Positions 17,182 through 26,846 of a DNA stretch of 64,000 nucleotides are shown here, in pieces. The first letter of the stretch is position 1. Each line of letters begins with the position of its first letter. This DNA comes from Massilia violaceinigra (GTDB lineage: Bacteria > Pseudomonadota > Gammaproteobacteria > Burkholderiales > Burkholderiaceae_D): positions 372,001 to 436,000 of the forward strand of contig NZ_CP024608.1 of the NCBI RefSeq assembly GCF_002752675.1, in the 5' to 3' direction. A program made the translations under genes and the position numbers. The notes beneath the pieces were generated by a model, which saw nothing but the letters and a program-made list of their open reading frames with translations, made no database searches and was not told the DNA's origin.

Positions 17182-17220
17182 CCTGGGAGCCTGCCCTGCA
17201 TGGCAGGCCCCCTACCCAGG
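17182..17220 (+). terminator. Nested hairpin between asparaginase and the convergent regulator gene
   Basis: The inner arms are GCCTGCC and GGCAGGC, and the outer arms CCTGGG and CCCAGG. It lies between the convergent ansB and response-regulator stop codons. There is no clear T-run, so it may act bidirectionally or only protect the transcripts. Confidence 0.5.
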
Positions 17221-17223
17221 CGG

Positions 17224-18577
<1,354 letters not shown>

Positions 18578-18585
<8 letters not shown>

Positions 18586-20371
18586 GACTTGTTTCCTCTA
18601 CTAGTGGCAGGTCCAGTTCGAAGGCGGCACCGCCCGGAAGATTCGACGCGCGCAAGGTGCCGCCGAAGTCGCGCACGATGTCGGCCGAAATGGCAAGGCC
18701 GAGTCCCAGTCCCTGGCCCGGCAGCTTGGTGCTGAAAAACGGCTCGAACAGGCGCGCCATCACGGCTTGCGGAATGCCGGCGCCGCTGTCGCTGACCCGG
18801 ATGTGCGCGCGTCCGCCCGCGCTCCACAGGCGGATGGCCAGGTTCTTGACCGGCGCGTCCAGCATGGCGTCGAGCGCGTTGGCGCACAGGTTGATCAGCA
18901 CTTGTTCGAGCCGGTTGGCGTCGCACATGGCGCGCACCGACGGCGCCAGGTCCAGCTGCACGCAGGCGTGTTCGGTGCGGATCCGGTTCTCCAGCAGCTG
19001 CAAGGTATTGTCGACCGCCTTGGACAGGGTCAGTGGGGCCATGGCCAGGGGCGTCTTGCGCGAGAAGGATTTGAGCTGCTCGGTCAGGCGGCCCATGCGT
19101 TCAGTCAGGTCGCTGACCGAGCGCAGGTTCTTTTCCACGCGCGCCAGGTCGCCGCGCTTGAGCAGCAGCTGGGCATTGAAGGAAAGCGAGCGCAGCGCGG
19201 TGAGCGGCTGGCTGATTTCGTGCGTGATACCGGCCGACATCTGGCCGAGCAGAGCGAGTTTGCTGGCGTGCAGCAGGTCGTCCTGGGAAGCGCGCAGCAC
19301 CTGTTCGGCGTGTTCGCGTTCGCCGATCTGGTGCAGCAGTTCGCGGTTCATCGCATGCAATGCGGCGGTGCGGTCGGCAACGCGCAGTTCCAATTCATCG
19401 TGCGCGCGCTGCAGCGCTTCGCGCGCCTGCAGGCGGCTCGCTATCGCGCGCCGGCGCATCGCCACGAACATCGCGAGCAAACCGAGGAACCCGGCCAACA
19501 GGCCGGCGGCCACGGCGTTTTGCCCGGCCTGCAGCTTGACCGGCGCGGCATTGGTGAGCGTGAGCAGGCGCCAGCCCTGGCGCGCCATCGGCCGGCTCTG
19601 GCTCGCGTAGCGGGTCGATGGCGCGGCCGGATTGAGCGCGCGCCACGCGACGACCGGCTTGCCCTGGTCGATGGCCTGGAGGTCGGCCTTGCGGTTGCGC
19701 CACTGGGGCGCGGACGAGAGAACGATCGTGCCGTCGGCGTCGAGCACCATGAAAAAATCGTTGTGCGACTGCGCGGCCGCCGCGACCCAAGTCGACTCGA
19801 TCGGGTCGAGGCTGATCTTGACCACCACCACGCCGAGCACCTGGCCGCCTTGCAGCACTTGCTGGGCGAAATAATACTCGGGCGAGTTGCGCGCCGCCGC
19901 GCGCGAAAAATAGCGCGCAGGCCCGCCCTGCATGGCGCCGGAAAAATACGGCAGGGCTGCCAGATCCATGCCGACGCTGGTCTCCGGCTGGTACCAGTTG
20001 CTGGCCGCCCGCACCATGCCCGCCGTGTCGAGCACGAAGATGGCGAGCGAGCCGGCGCGCGCGTTCAGGCTGGTCAGGCGCTTGTTGGCGCGCTCGCGCA
20101 GGCCGGCGCCGGCCGGGTTCCTCAGCAGGGCATGGACATCATGATCGAGGGCGACGATGCCGGGCAGGTATTCATGCCGGCCCAGTTCGCTTTCGAGGGC
20201 CGCCGCGTACAGGTCGAGCTGCTGCGCCTGGACCTCGCCAAGCTGCGCATAGCCGCGCCGTTCGCTCCATGCATACACGAAGGCGACGGCGGCGCTCAGG
20301 CCGATGATCGCGGCCCATGCCGCGACTGTGCCCACGGAGCGGGAAACGGCAAATTGTCGGAACGCCTGCAA
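18578..20371 (-). CDS. Sensor histidine kinase, DctB/AauS type
   Basis: The 597-residue kinase has an N-terminal membrane helix (about 13-35), a periplasmic dCACHE-like sensor region to about 265, a second membrane helix, a coiled coil, the H-box SAGITHEISQPLTALR (His near 385) and N, G1 and G2 boxes (LCANALDA, SDSGAGI, GLGLGLAISADIV). The start is a TTG at 20371. A TGA stop lies two codons upstream in frame and a strong GAGGTGA precedes it, so no ATG start is possible there. It overlaps the response regulator by 8 nt. It probably senses periplasmic Glu/Asp or a related dicarboxylate. Confidence 0.9.
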
Positions 20372-20624
20372 TGCTCACCTCGGCGCGTGTGGTTAGTGTT
20401 GGCGCGGTCCGGCAAGGGGAGGCGACTGCGTTCTATCTTACCCCAGAACATTCTTCCGGATATCAATTTCGGCAATAGCCAACAGGGCGGGTTTCTAAAT
20501 CCACACGCCGGGAAACGGGTTTGTGTGGAATACCGCACGCGCGCCGCTTATCGGCGTTTCCGGACGATTGAAAATATCCATTCCAATCAAGGCGGTGCGG
20601 CGCTTCTGGGAATATTTACATTGC

Positions 20625-20640
20625 TGGCATGCAAACTGCT
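20625..20640 (+). promoter_or_regulatory. Sigma-54 (-24/-12) promoter
   Basis: TGGCATGCAAACTGCT has the GG and GC dinucleotides exactly 10 nt apart and differs from TGGCAC-N5-TTGCW at two positions. It lies about 110 bp upstream of the truncated LysR frame and 490 bp upstream of the porin. It faces the porin and gltIJKL and follows a divergent gene pair for a sigma-54 activator, so it is the likely target of that activator. Confidence 0.6.
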
Positions 20641-20747
20641 ATGCATAGGAGGTAGGGATGGAAACACATGCCGAATAATCGGCAGTGCAATGGGTGACGG
20701 TCAATCGCGCCGGCCCATAAAAAAATAAATATAAGCGGGAGACAGCA

Positions 20748-21029
20748 ATGGACATGAAATGGGTCGAAGACTTTCTTTGCCTGGCCGATACGCGAAGCTT
20801 TTCGCGTTCCGCCAGCGAGCGGCACTCCAGCCAGCCGGCATTCAGCCGGCGCATTCGCTCGCTTGAAACCTGGCTCGGCGCCACGCTTGTGGACCGCAGC
20901 TGCAACCCTCCCTCGCTTACGCCGGCAGGCCACGTATTCCGCGGCCATGCACTCGGCATCATGCAACAGGTCCACAAGGCCAAGCATATCCTGCGACACG
21001 CTTCGGATTATCCCGGCGGCGCCATTTAG
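20748..21029 (+). CDS. Truncated LysR-type protein (HTH domain only)
   Basis: The 93-residue frame encodes a complete LysR winged helix (MDMKWVEDFLCLADTRSFSR, SQPAFSRRIRSLETWLGATL and LTPAGHVF) and stops after DYPGGAI. Full-length relatives have about 300 residues and continue into an effector domain, of which nothing can be read downstream before the porin. It is either a remnant of a regulator deleted in place or a stand-alone DNA-binding protein made from the sigma-54 promoter transcript. The intact HTH and open frame leave a small-protein role possible. Confidence 0.55.
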   Translation: MDMKWVEDFLCLADTRSFSRSASERHSSQPAFSRRIRSLETWLGATLVDRSCNPPSLTPAGHVFRGHALGIMQQVHKAKHILRHASDYPGGAI

Positions 21030-21129
21030 ATTACTCCCCATCGCGGCAATTCACCTGTTCCATGCACGGCTTGGAATGGAGCGGTATTGCCGATCAAATA
21101 TAAAAAACGTTAAATAACAGAGGAAACAA

Positions 21130-22122
21130 ATGAATAAGATCATTATCGCCATCATGGCATCGAGCCTGGTTCCGGCGGCCGCCATGGCGCAGTCGGCAGT
21201 TACCGTGTATGGCGTGGCCGACGTCGGATTTGTGCGCGAAACGGGTGGCGCGGAGGGCAGTGTCAACACGATCAACAGCGGTGTCGGCTCCGGTTCGCGG
21301 CTGGGCTTCAAAGGCAATGAAGACCTCGGCGGCGGCGTCAACGCCTACTTCGTCCTGGAAAACGGCATGAAGATCGATACCGGCAGCGCGGCCCAGGGCG
21401 GCCTGCTGTTCGGACGCCAGGCCTACCTGGGCGTGTCCAGCAAGCTCGGTGCGGTCAGCTTCGGGCGCCAGTATTCGCCGTACTACCGCGCCATGCGCGA
21501 TGTCGTCGATCCGTTCTGCGACGGTTTGGCCGGCCAGGCGGGCAACATCACGGTCTCGAACGCCCGCCTCGACAACATGGTCGGCTACGCGTCGCCGACA
21601 CTGCATGGCTTTTCGGCGGAGCTGGCCGTGGGCGTCGGTGAAGTGCCGGACAATTCGGCCGCCAAGCGCGCCTACAGCACGGTGCTGTCGTATACGGCCA
21701 AGAGCCTGGCCGTCTCGCTGGGCTGGCATCAGCAGCAAAATGCGCTGGCCACCGACAGCAGCGCCAATACGCTGCTCGGCGCCAAATACAACTGGGGCGT
21801 GGCCGAGGGGCACCTGGGCTACGCGCGCAACAAGGGCCTGGGCGGGGCGCGCAGCGAAGACGCGATCGTCGGCGTGAGCGTGCCTTTCGGCGCGCACAAG
21901 GCGTACGCCTCGTATGTCCGGCATGACGACACGACCCACGCCAACCGCGACGCTTCCCAATGGGGGCTCGGCTACACCTATGCACTGTCCAAACGCACCG
22001 ACGTGTACGCGGCCTATGCGCGTATCGGCAACCGTAATGGCGCCAGCTTCAAGGTCGGCAACGCCACCACGGACGGCACCGGCAACACCGGGGCCAACCT
22101 GGGCATCCGCCACACCTTCTGA
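21130..22122 (+). CDS. Gram-negative trimeric porin (Burkholderiales type)
   Basis: The 330-residue outer-membrane porin has a signal peptide (MNKIIIAIMASSLVPAAAMA then QS). It has the family start SAVTVYGVADVGF, the segment GSRLGFKGNEDLGGG, alternating beta strands, the late KRTDVYAAYARI and a terminal Phe in GIRHTF, the BAM recognition signal. It belongs to the porin_4/OmpC-like family of betaproteobacteria. AGAGGAAAC is the ribosome binding site. It precedes the gltIJKL importer and probably gives amino acids passage into the periplasm. Confidence 0.92.
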   Translation: MNKIIIAIMASSLVPAAAMAQSAVTVYGVADVGFVRETGGAEGSVNTINSGVGSGSRLGFKGNEDLGGGVNAYFVLENGMKIDTGSAAQGGLLFGRQAYLGVSSKLGAVSFGRQYSPYYRAMRDVVDPFCDGLAGQAGNITVSNARLDNMVGYASPTLHGFSAELAVGVGEVPDNSAAKRAYSTVLSYTAKSLAVSLGWHQQQNALATDSSANTLLGAKYNWGVAEGHLGYARNKGLGGARSEDAIVGVSVPFGAHKAYASYVRHDDTTHANRDASQWGLGYTYALSKRTDVYAAYARIGNRNGASFKVGNATTDGTGNTGANLGIRHTF

Positions 22123-22139
22123 TCCTGTTGAGTTCCCCC

Positions 22140-22158
22140 CCGGCCGCCGGGCGGCCGG
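22140..22158 (+). terminator. Intercistronic hairpin between porin and gltI
   Basis: CCGGCCGCC and GGCGGCCGG form a very strong stem with almost no loop and no T-run. Located between the porin and the binding-protein gene, it could partially terminate or stabilise the porin mRNA and so uncouple the expression levels. Confidence 0.45.
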
Positions 22159-22201
22159 ATTATCGCTTCGTGCTTTCTTCACCCCTTTGGAGTTATCCGA
22201 C

Positions 22202-23152
22202 ATGAATTATGCAAAATATCTCGTTGTACTGCTCAGTGCAAGCCTGTTCGGCGCCGCAGCGCAGGCGCAGGAACTGACCGGCACGCTGGCCAAGATCAAG
22301 AAAAGCGGCGTCATCACGCTGGGCGTGCGCGACGGTTCCATTCCCTTTTCCTACCTGGACGACAAGCAGCAGTACCAGGGCTATTCGATCGACCTGTGCA
22401 TGAAGGTGGTCGCCGCCCTGCAAAAGCAGCCGGGCCTGGCCTCCTTGAAGGTGGCGATGAATCCGGTGACCTCGGCCAACCGCATCCCACTGATGGCCAA
22501 CGGCACGATCGACCTCGAATGCGGCTCGACCACCAACAACCTGGAGCGCCAGCAGCAGGTCGCCTTCGCCCCGACCATGTTCGTGGTCGCCAACCGCCTG
22601 CTGGCCAAAAAAACGTCGAACATCCATACGCTGGCCGACATGAAGGGCAAGACGCTGGTGGCCACTGCCGGCACCTCGACCCTGAAGCAGATGACGATCC
22701 TCAACCGCGAGCAAAACCTGGGCATGAACATCGTCGTCGGCAAGGACCATCCCGAATCGTTCCTGATGGTCGAAACCGGGCGCGCCGCGGCCGAGGCAAA
22801 CGACGACATCCTGCTGGCGTCGCAACGCGCCAACGCCAAGCGGCCGGACGACTACCAGATCACGGCCGACGCGCTGTCGGTCGAGCCGTACGCGATCATG
22901 CTGCGCAAGGACGACCCGGCCTTCAAGAAGGCGGTCGACGACGCCCTCATCGCCTATTACAAGTCGGGCGACGACGTGTATCGCCTGTACCAGAAGTGGT
23001 TCCTGTCGCCGATTCCGCCAAAGGGCATCAACCTGCGCTTCCCGATGCCGCCGGAGCTGATCAACGTGCTCGCCAGGCCGACCGATTCGCCCGACCCGGC
23101 CGCGTATGCGGTGGTGCCGGACGCGCAAAAAGCGGCCTCCAAAAAGCGTTAA
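22202..23152 (+). CDS. gltI: Glutamate/aspartate ABC transporter substrate-binding protein
   Basis: The start at 22202 is chosen by TTGGAGT upstream and by the signal peptide (MNYAKYLVVLLSASLFGAAA then QAQ). The 316-residue family 3 binding protein has GVRDGSIPFSYLDD, GYSIDLC, VTSANRIPLMANG, DLECGSTTNNLERQ and DPAFKKAVDDAL, as in GltI/AatJ. It is the first gene of a gltIJKL operon followed by glutamate dehydrogenase. It resembles the orphan paralogue at 15026-15907 throughout. Confidence 0.93.
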   Translation: MNYAKYLVVLLSASLFGAAAQAQELTGTLAKIKKSGVITLGVRDGSIPFSYLDDKQQYQGYSIDLCMKVVAALQKQPGLASLKVAMNPVTSANRIPLMANGTIDLECGSTTNNLERQQQVAFAPTMFVVANRLLAKKTSNIHTLADMKGKTLVATAGTSTLKQMTILNREQNLGMNIVVGKDHPESFLMVETGRAAAEANDDILLASQRANAKRPDDYQITADALSVEPYAIMLRKDDPAFKKAVDDALIAYYKSGDDVYRLYQKWFLSPIPPKGINLRFPMPPELINVLARPTDSPDPAAYAVVPDAQKAASKKR

Positions 23153-23188
23153 TTTTTCTGTAGCCCAGCCTGGAACAAACTAAATACT

Positions 23189-23938
23189 ATGAACTATCAC
23201 TGGAACTGGCGCATCTTCTGGGAGATTGCGCCCGATGGTGCCGGCACGTATCTCGACACCTTATTCTCGGGCTTGATGTGGACCTTGGCCACCGCGCTGA
23301 CGGCCTGGATCATGGCGCTGGCGCTCGGCCTTGTGGTCGGCACCGTGCGCACCACACCGAACACATGGCTGGTACGCCTGGCCAACGGCTATATCGAACT
23401 TTTTCGCAACGTGCCGCTGCTGGTGCAGATGTTCCTGTGGTATTTCGTCGCTCCCGACGTGCTGCCGCAAGCCGTCGGCGACTGGATCAAGGCCCTGCCC
23501 AACGCGCCGTTCGTCACGGCGGTGCTGTGCCTGGGCACGTTTACCTCGGCGCGGGTGGCGGTACAGGTCTCGGCCGGCATCGCCGCTTTGCCGAGCGGGC
23601 AAAAAATGGCCGGCACCGCGCTCGGCCTGACGCTGGCGCAGACCTACCGCTACGTGCTGCTGCCGATGGCATCGCGCGTGATCCTGCCGCCGCTGACCAG
23701 CGAGTTCCTCAACATCATCAAGAACAGTTCGGTGGCGTTAACCATCGGCCTGATGGAACTGACTGCCAGCGCCCGCGCGATCCAGGAGTTTTCGTTCCAG
23801 GTATTCGAGGCCTTCAGCGCCGCGACGCTGGTCTACGTGCTGGTCAACGCCGTGGTCGTGTTCATCATGCACCGGATCGAGAAAAAAGTGGCGATTCCCG
23901 GCTTTATCGTCGCCGGCGGCGCGGCGGGGGGACACTGA
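23189..23938 (+). CDS. gltJ: Glutamate/aspartate ABC permease, first subunit
   Basis: The 249-residue inner-membrane protein is of the HisM/GltJ family, with about five membrane helices. The EAA loop reads GTALGLTLAQTYRYVLLPMA, where the permease contacts the ATPase. It begins 36 nt after gltI and ends one base before gltK. Early FRNVPLLVQMFLWYF is typical of polar amino-acid permeases. Confidence 0.93.
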   Translation: MNYHWNWRIFWEIAPDGAGTYLDTLFSGLMWTLATALTAWIMALALGLVVGTVRTTPNTWLVRLANGYIELFRNVPLLVQMFLWYFVAPDVLPQAVGDWIKALPNAPFVTAVLCLGTFTSARVAVQVSAGIAALPSGQKMAGTALGLTLAQTYRYVLLPMASRVILPPLTSEFLNIIKNSSVALTIGLMELTASARAIQEFSFQVFEAFSAATLVYVLVNAVVVFIMHRIEKKVAIPGFIVAGGAAGGH

Positions 23939-23939
23939 G

Positions 23940-24632
23940 ATGGCGCTCGACTTCGATTTCGACGTGATCGCCCGCTCGTGGGTCTATCTGTTCCAGACCG
24001 GGATGGTCTTCACGCTCAAGCTGACGGTGCTGGCCATGACCGGCGGGATCGTCCTCGGTACGCTGCTGGCGCTGATGCGCCTGTCCAGCATCCGCGCGGT
24101 GTCGCTGCTGGCGTCCGGCTACGTCAACCTGGTGCGCTCGATCCCCCTGGTGCTGGTGATCTTCTGGTTCTACTTCCTGGTGCCGTATATCGCCGCCTGG
24201 ATCATCGGCGCCAACGAGCCGGTACAGGTGGGCGCTTTCACGTCCGCGCTGATCACTTTCATCATGTTCGAGGCGGCCTACTACTGCGAGATCATGCGCA
24301 GCGGGATCGGCTCGATCCCGCGCGGCCAGGTATGGGCGGGGCGGGCGCTGGGCATGACGTACTGGCAGACGATGAGCCACGTGGTGCTGCCGCAGGCGTT
24401 TCGCAACATGATTCCCCTGCTGCTGACGCAGACGATCGTCCTGTTCCAGGACGTGTCGCTGGTGTACGTGCTGTCGATTCCCGATTTTGTCGGCGCCGCC
24501 AGCAAGGTCGCCCAGCGCGACGGCCGCCTGGTCGAGATGTACAGCTTCGTGGCGCTGGTGTATCTGGTCCTGGGCCTGGGGCTGTCGTCCCTGGTGCGCC
24601 GCCTGCAGCAGCGCGTGGCGATCATCCGCTAG
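23940..24632 (+). CDS. gltK: Glutamate/aspartate ABC permease, second subunit
   Basis: The 230-residue partner of gltJ has the EAA loop GRALGMTYWQTMSHVVLPQA and the typical VRSIPLVLVIFWFYFLVP. It starts one base after gltJ stops, so translation is probably coupled. Both permeases assemble with gltL to import Glu/Asp. Five predicted helices; length normal for the family. Confidence 0.93.
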   Translation: MALDFDFDVIARSWVYLFQTGMVFTLKLTVLAMTGGIVLGTLLALMRLSSIRAVSLLASGYVNLVRSIPLVLVIFWFYFLVPYIAAWIIGANEPVQVGAFTSALITFIMFEAAYYCEIMRSGIGSIPRGQVWAGRALGMTYWQTMSHVVLPQAFRNMIPLLLTQTIVLFQDVSLVYVLSIPDFVGAASKVAQRDGRLVEMYSFVALVYLVLGLGLSSLVRRLQQRVAIIR

Positions 24633-24655
24633 CGCTTTTCAATTGGAGAAGAAGA

Positions 24656-25381
24656 ATGATTGAACTTAACAATATCAGCAAATGGTACGGCAAGTTCCAG
24701 GTGCTCACCGAGTGCACCACGCGGGTCGGCAAAGGCGATGTGGTGGTCATCTGCGGCCCGTCGGGTTCGGGCAAGTCGACCCTGATCAAGACCGTCAACG
24801 GCCTTGAGCCGTTCCAGAAGGGGGGCATCAGGGTGGACGGCGTGGAGGTGGGCGACCCGAAAACCAACTTGTCCAAGCTGCGCGCGCGGATCGGCATGGT
24901 GTTCCAGAATTTCGAGCTGTTCCCGCATTTGTCGATCCGGGAAAACCTGACCATCGGGCAGATCAAGGTGCTGGGGCGCAGCGCCGACGAGGCCAACGCC
25001 AAGGGCCTGAAGTACCTGGATCGGGTCGGCCTGCTGGCGCAGCAGGATAAGTTTCCGGGTCAGCTGTCGGGCGGCCAGCAGCAGCGCGTGGCCATTGCCA
25101 GGGCCTTGGCGATGGATCCGATCGCGATGCTGTTCGACGAGCCCACCTCCGCGCTCGACCCCGAAATGATCAACGAAGTGCTCGACGTGATGGTCGGCCT
25201 GGCGCAGGAGGGGATGACGATGATGGTCGTCACCCACGAAATGGGTTTCGCCAAACGGGTGGCCAACCGCATCGTCTTCATGGACCAGGGAAAGATCATC
25301 GAGGACTGCACCAAGGACGAGTTCTTCGGCACCCGGCGCTCGGACCGCGCGGCCGACTTCCTGGCCAAGATCATCCACTAA
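24656..25381 (+). CDS. gltL: Glutamate/aspartate ABC transporter ATP-binding protein
   Basis: The start at 24656 follows TTGGAGAAG; the open frame is longer but the family begins [12 protein letters not shown]. The 241-residue ATPase has Walker [11 protein letters not shown]-loop [10 protein letters not shown], signature [15 protein letters not shown], Walker [14 protein letters not shown] and H-loop VTHEMGFA, all intact. Last transport gene of the operon, 38 nt ahead of gdhA. Confidence 0.94.
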   Translation: MIELNNISKWYGKFQVLTECTTRVGKGDVVVICGPSGSGKSTLIKTVNGLEPFQKGGIRVDGVEVGDPKTNLSKLRARIGMVFQNFELFPHLSIRENLTIGQIKVLGRSADEANAKGLKYLDRVGLLAQQDKFPGQLSGGQQQRVAIARALAMDPIAMLFDEPTSALDPEMINEVLDVMVGLAQEGMTMMVVTHEMGFAKRVANRIVFMDQGKIIEDCTKDEFFGTRRSDRAADFLAKIIH

Positions 25382-25419
25382 AAGACACCACCTTCAAACT
25401 ACAACAACGGAGCCGCCGC

Positions 25420-26706
25420 ATGACACGCCAGCACGACATTCCATCCTACCTCGTCCCCAAGGAAAACAACCCCTGGAGCGTTTATCTCGAACAGATCGAC
25501 CGCGTGACACCGCACCTTGGCGCACTGGCGCGCTGGGTCGAGACGCTCAAGCGGCCCAAGCGCATCCTGATCGTCGACGTACCGATCGAGCGCGACGACG
25601 GCAGCATCGCCCACTTCGAGGGCTACCGCGTACAGCACAACATGTCGCGCGGCCCCGGCAAGGGCGGCGTGCGCTTCCACCAGGACGTGACGCTGTCGGA
25701 AGTGATGGCGCTGTCGGCATGGATGACGGTCAAGAACGCCGCCGTCAATGTGCCGTACGGCGGCGCCAAGGGCGGAATCCGGGTCGACCCGAGGACGCTG
25801 TCGCAGGGCGAACTGCAGCGCATGACGCGCCGCTATACCAGCGAGATCGGCATCATCATCGGACCGAACAAGGACATTCCGGCGCCGGACGTGAACACCA
25901 ACGAGCAGACCATGGCGTGGATGATGGATACCTACTCGATGAACCAGGGCAGCACGGCGACCGGCGTCGTGACGGGCAAGCCGATTTCGCTGGGCGGCAG
26001 CCTGGGACGGCGCGACGCCACCGGGCGCGGCGTGTACGTCGCCGGCTGCGAGGCTGCCCTCAAGTGCGGCATGCAGATCGAGGGCGCCAGGGTCGCGGTA
26101 CAGGGCTTCGGCAATGTGGGCGGGATCGCCGCCCGCCTGTTTTCGGAGGCCGGCGCGCTGGTGGTGGCGGTGCAGGACCACGGCGGCACGATCGTGCATG
26201 ACGGCGGCCTGGACGTGGAAGCCTTGCTGGCGCACGTGGCGCAGACGGGCAGCGTGGTGGGCTTTGCCGGCGCCGAGGACAGCATTGCGCCGGAGCGCTT
26301 CTGGAACGTCGATTGCGACATCCTGATTCCGGCCGCGCTGGAGCAGCAGATCACCAGGGAGAACGCCGCCCAGATTCGCGCGCGCATCATCCTTGAGGGC
26401 GCCAACGGGCCGACGACGCCGGAGGCCGACGACATCCTGCGCGAGAACGGCGTGCTGGTGGTGCCGGACGTGATCGCCAACGCGGGCGGTGTCACGGTCA
26501 GCTACTTTGAATGGGTGCAGGACTTCTCGAGCTTTTTCTGGAGCGAGGAAGACATCAACGCCCGCCTGACGCGCATCATGCGCGATGCGTTCGCGGCCAT
26601 CTGGCAGGTGGCGCAGGACAAGGACGTGTCGCTGAGGACGGCCGCGTTCGTCGTGGCGTGCACGCGCGTGCTGCAGGCGCGCGAGGTGCGCGGCTTGTAT
26701 CCTTGA
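25420..26706 (+). CDS. gdhA: Glutamate dehydrogenase (Glu/Leu/Phe/Val family)
   Basis: The 428-residue enzyme converts glutamate reversibly to 2-oxoglutarate and ammonia. Catalytic features are [28 protein letters not shown] with its reactive Lys, and the dinucleotide fold [11 protein letters not shown] near residue 226. The length fits small hexameric, mostly NAD-linked enzymes. It is the last gene of the gltIJKL operon (38 nt gap), so imported glutamate can be catabolised at once. Bases from 26232 to the stop are duplicated near 30456-30930 in an IS66 remnant. Confidence 0.94.
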   Translation: MTRQHDIPSYLVPKENNPWSVYLEQIDRVTPHLGALARWVETLKRPKRILIVDVPIERDDGSIAHFEGYRVQHNMSRGPGKGGVRFHQDVTLSEVMALSAWMTVKNAAVNVPYGGAKGGIRVDPRTLSQGELQRMTRRYTSEIGIIIGPNKDIPAPDVNTNEQTMAWMMDTYSMNQGSTATGVVTGKPISLGGSLGRRDATGRGVYVAGCEAALKCGMQIEGARVAVQGFGNVGGIAARLFSEAGALVVAVQDHGGTIVHDGGLDVEALLAHVAQTGSVVGFAGAEDSIAPERFWNVDCDILIPAALEQQITRENAAQIRARIILEGANGPTTPEADDILRENGVLVVPDVIANAGGVTVSYFEWVQDFSSFFWSEEDINARLTRIMRDAFAAIWQVAQDKDVSLRTAAFVVACTRVLQAREVRGLYP

Positions 26707-26764
26707 TGGCCTGAGGGGACAGCCTGCGGCGGTGGCGGTCTGGATGGTGGAAATAAGGGGAACT

Positions 26765-26781
26765 GGCAAGCTCAGCTTGCC
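26765..26781. terminator. First hairpin between gdhA and the TonB receptor gene
   Basis: GGCAAGC and GCTTGCC pair around TCA, 59 bp after the gdhA stop, between convergent genes. No strong T-run follows on either strand. Confidence 0.45.
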
Positions 26782-26813
26782 AAAACCGTGACGATCCAAC
26801 ACCTCACTGACGC

Positions 26814-26846
26814 GGGAAGTGCTCCAGCAGCACTTCCCTTTGTTTT
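26814..26846 (+). terminator. Rho-independent terminator for the gltIJKL-gdhA operon
   Basis: GGGAAGTGCT and AGCACTTCCC form a 10-bp perfect stem around CCAGC, followed on the plus strand by TTTGTTTT. It touches the end of the convergent TonB receptor gene and may also serve it weakly. Confidence 0.75.
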
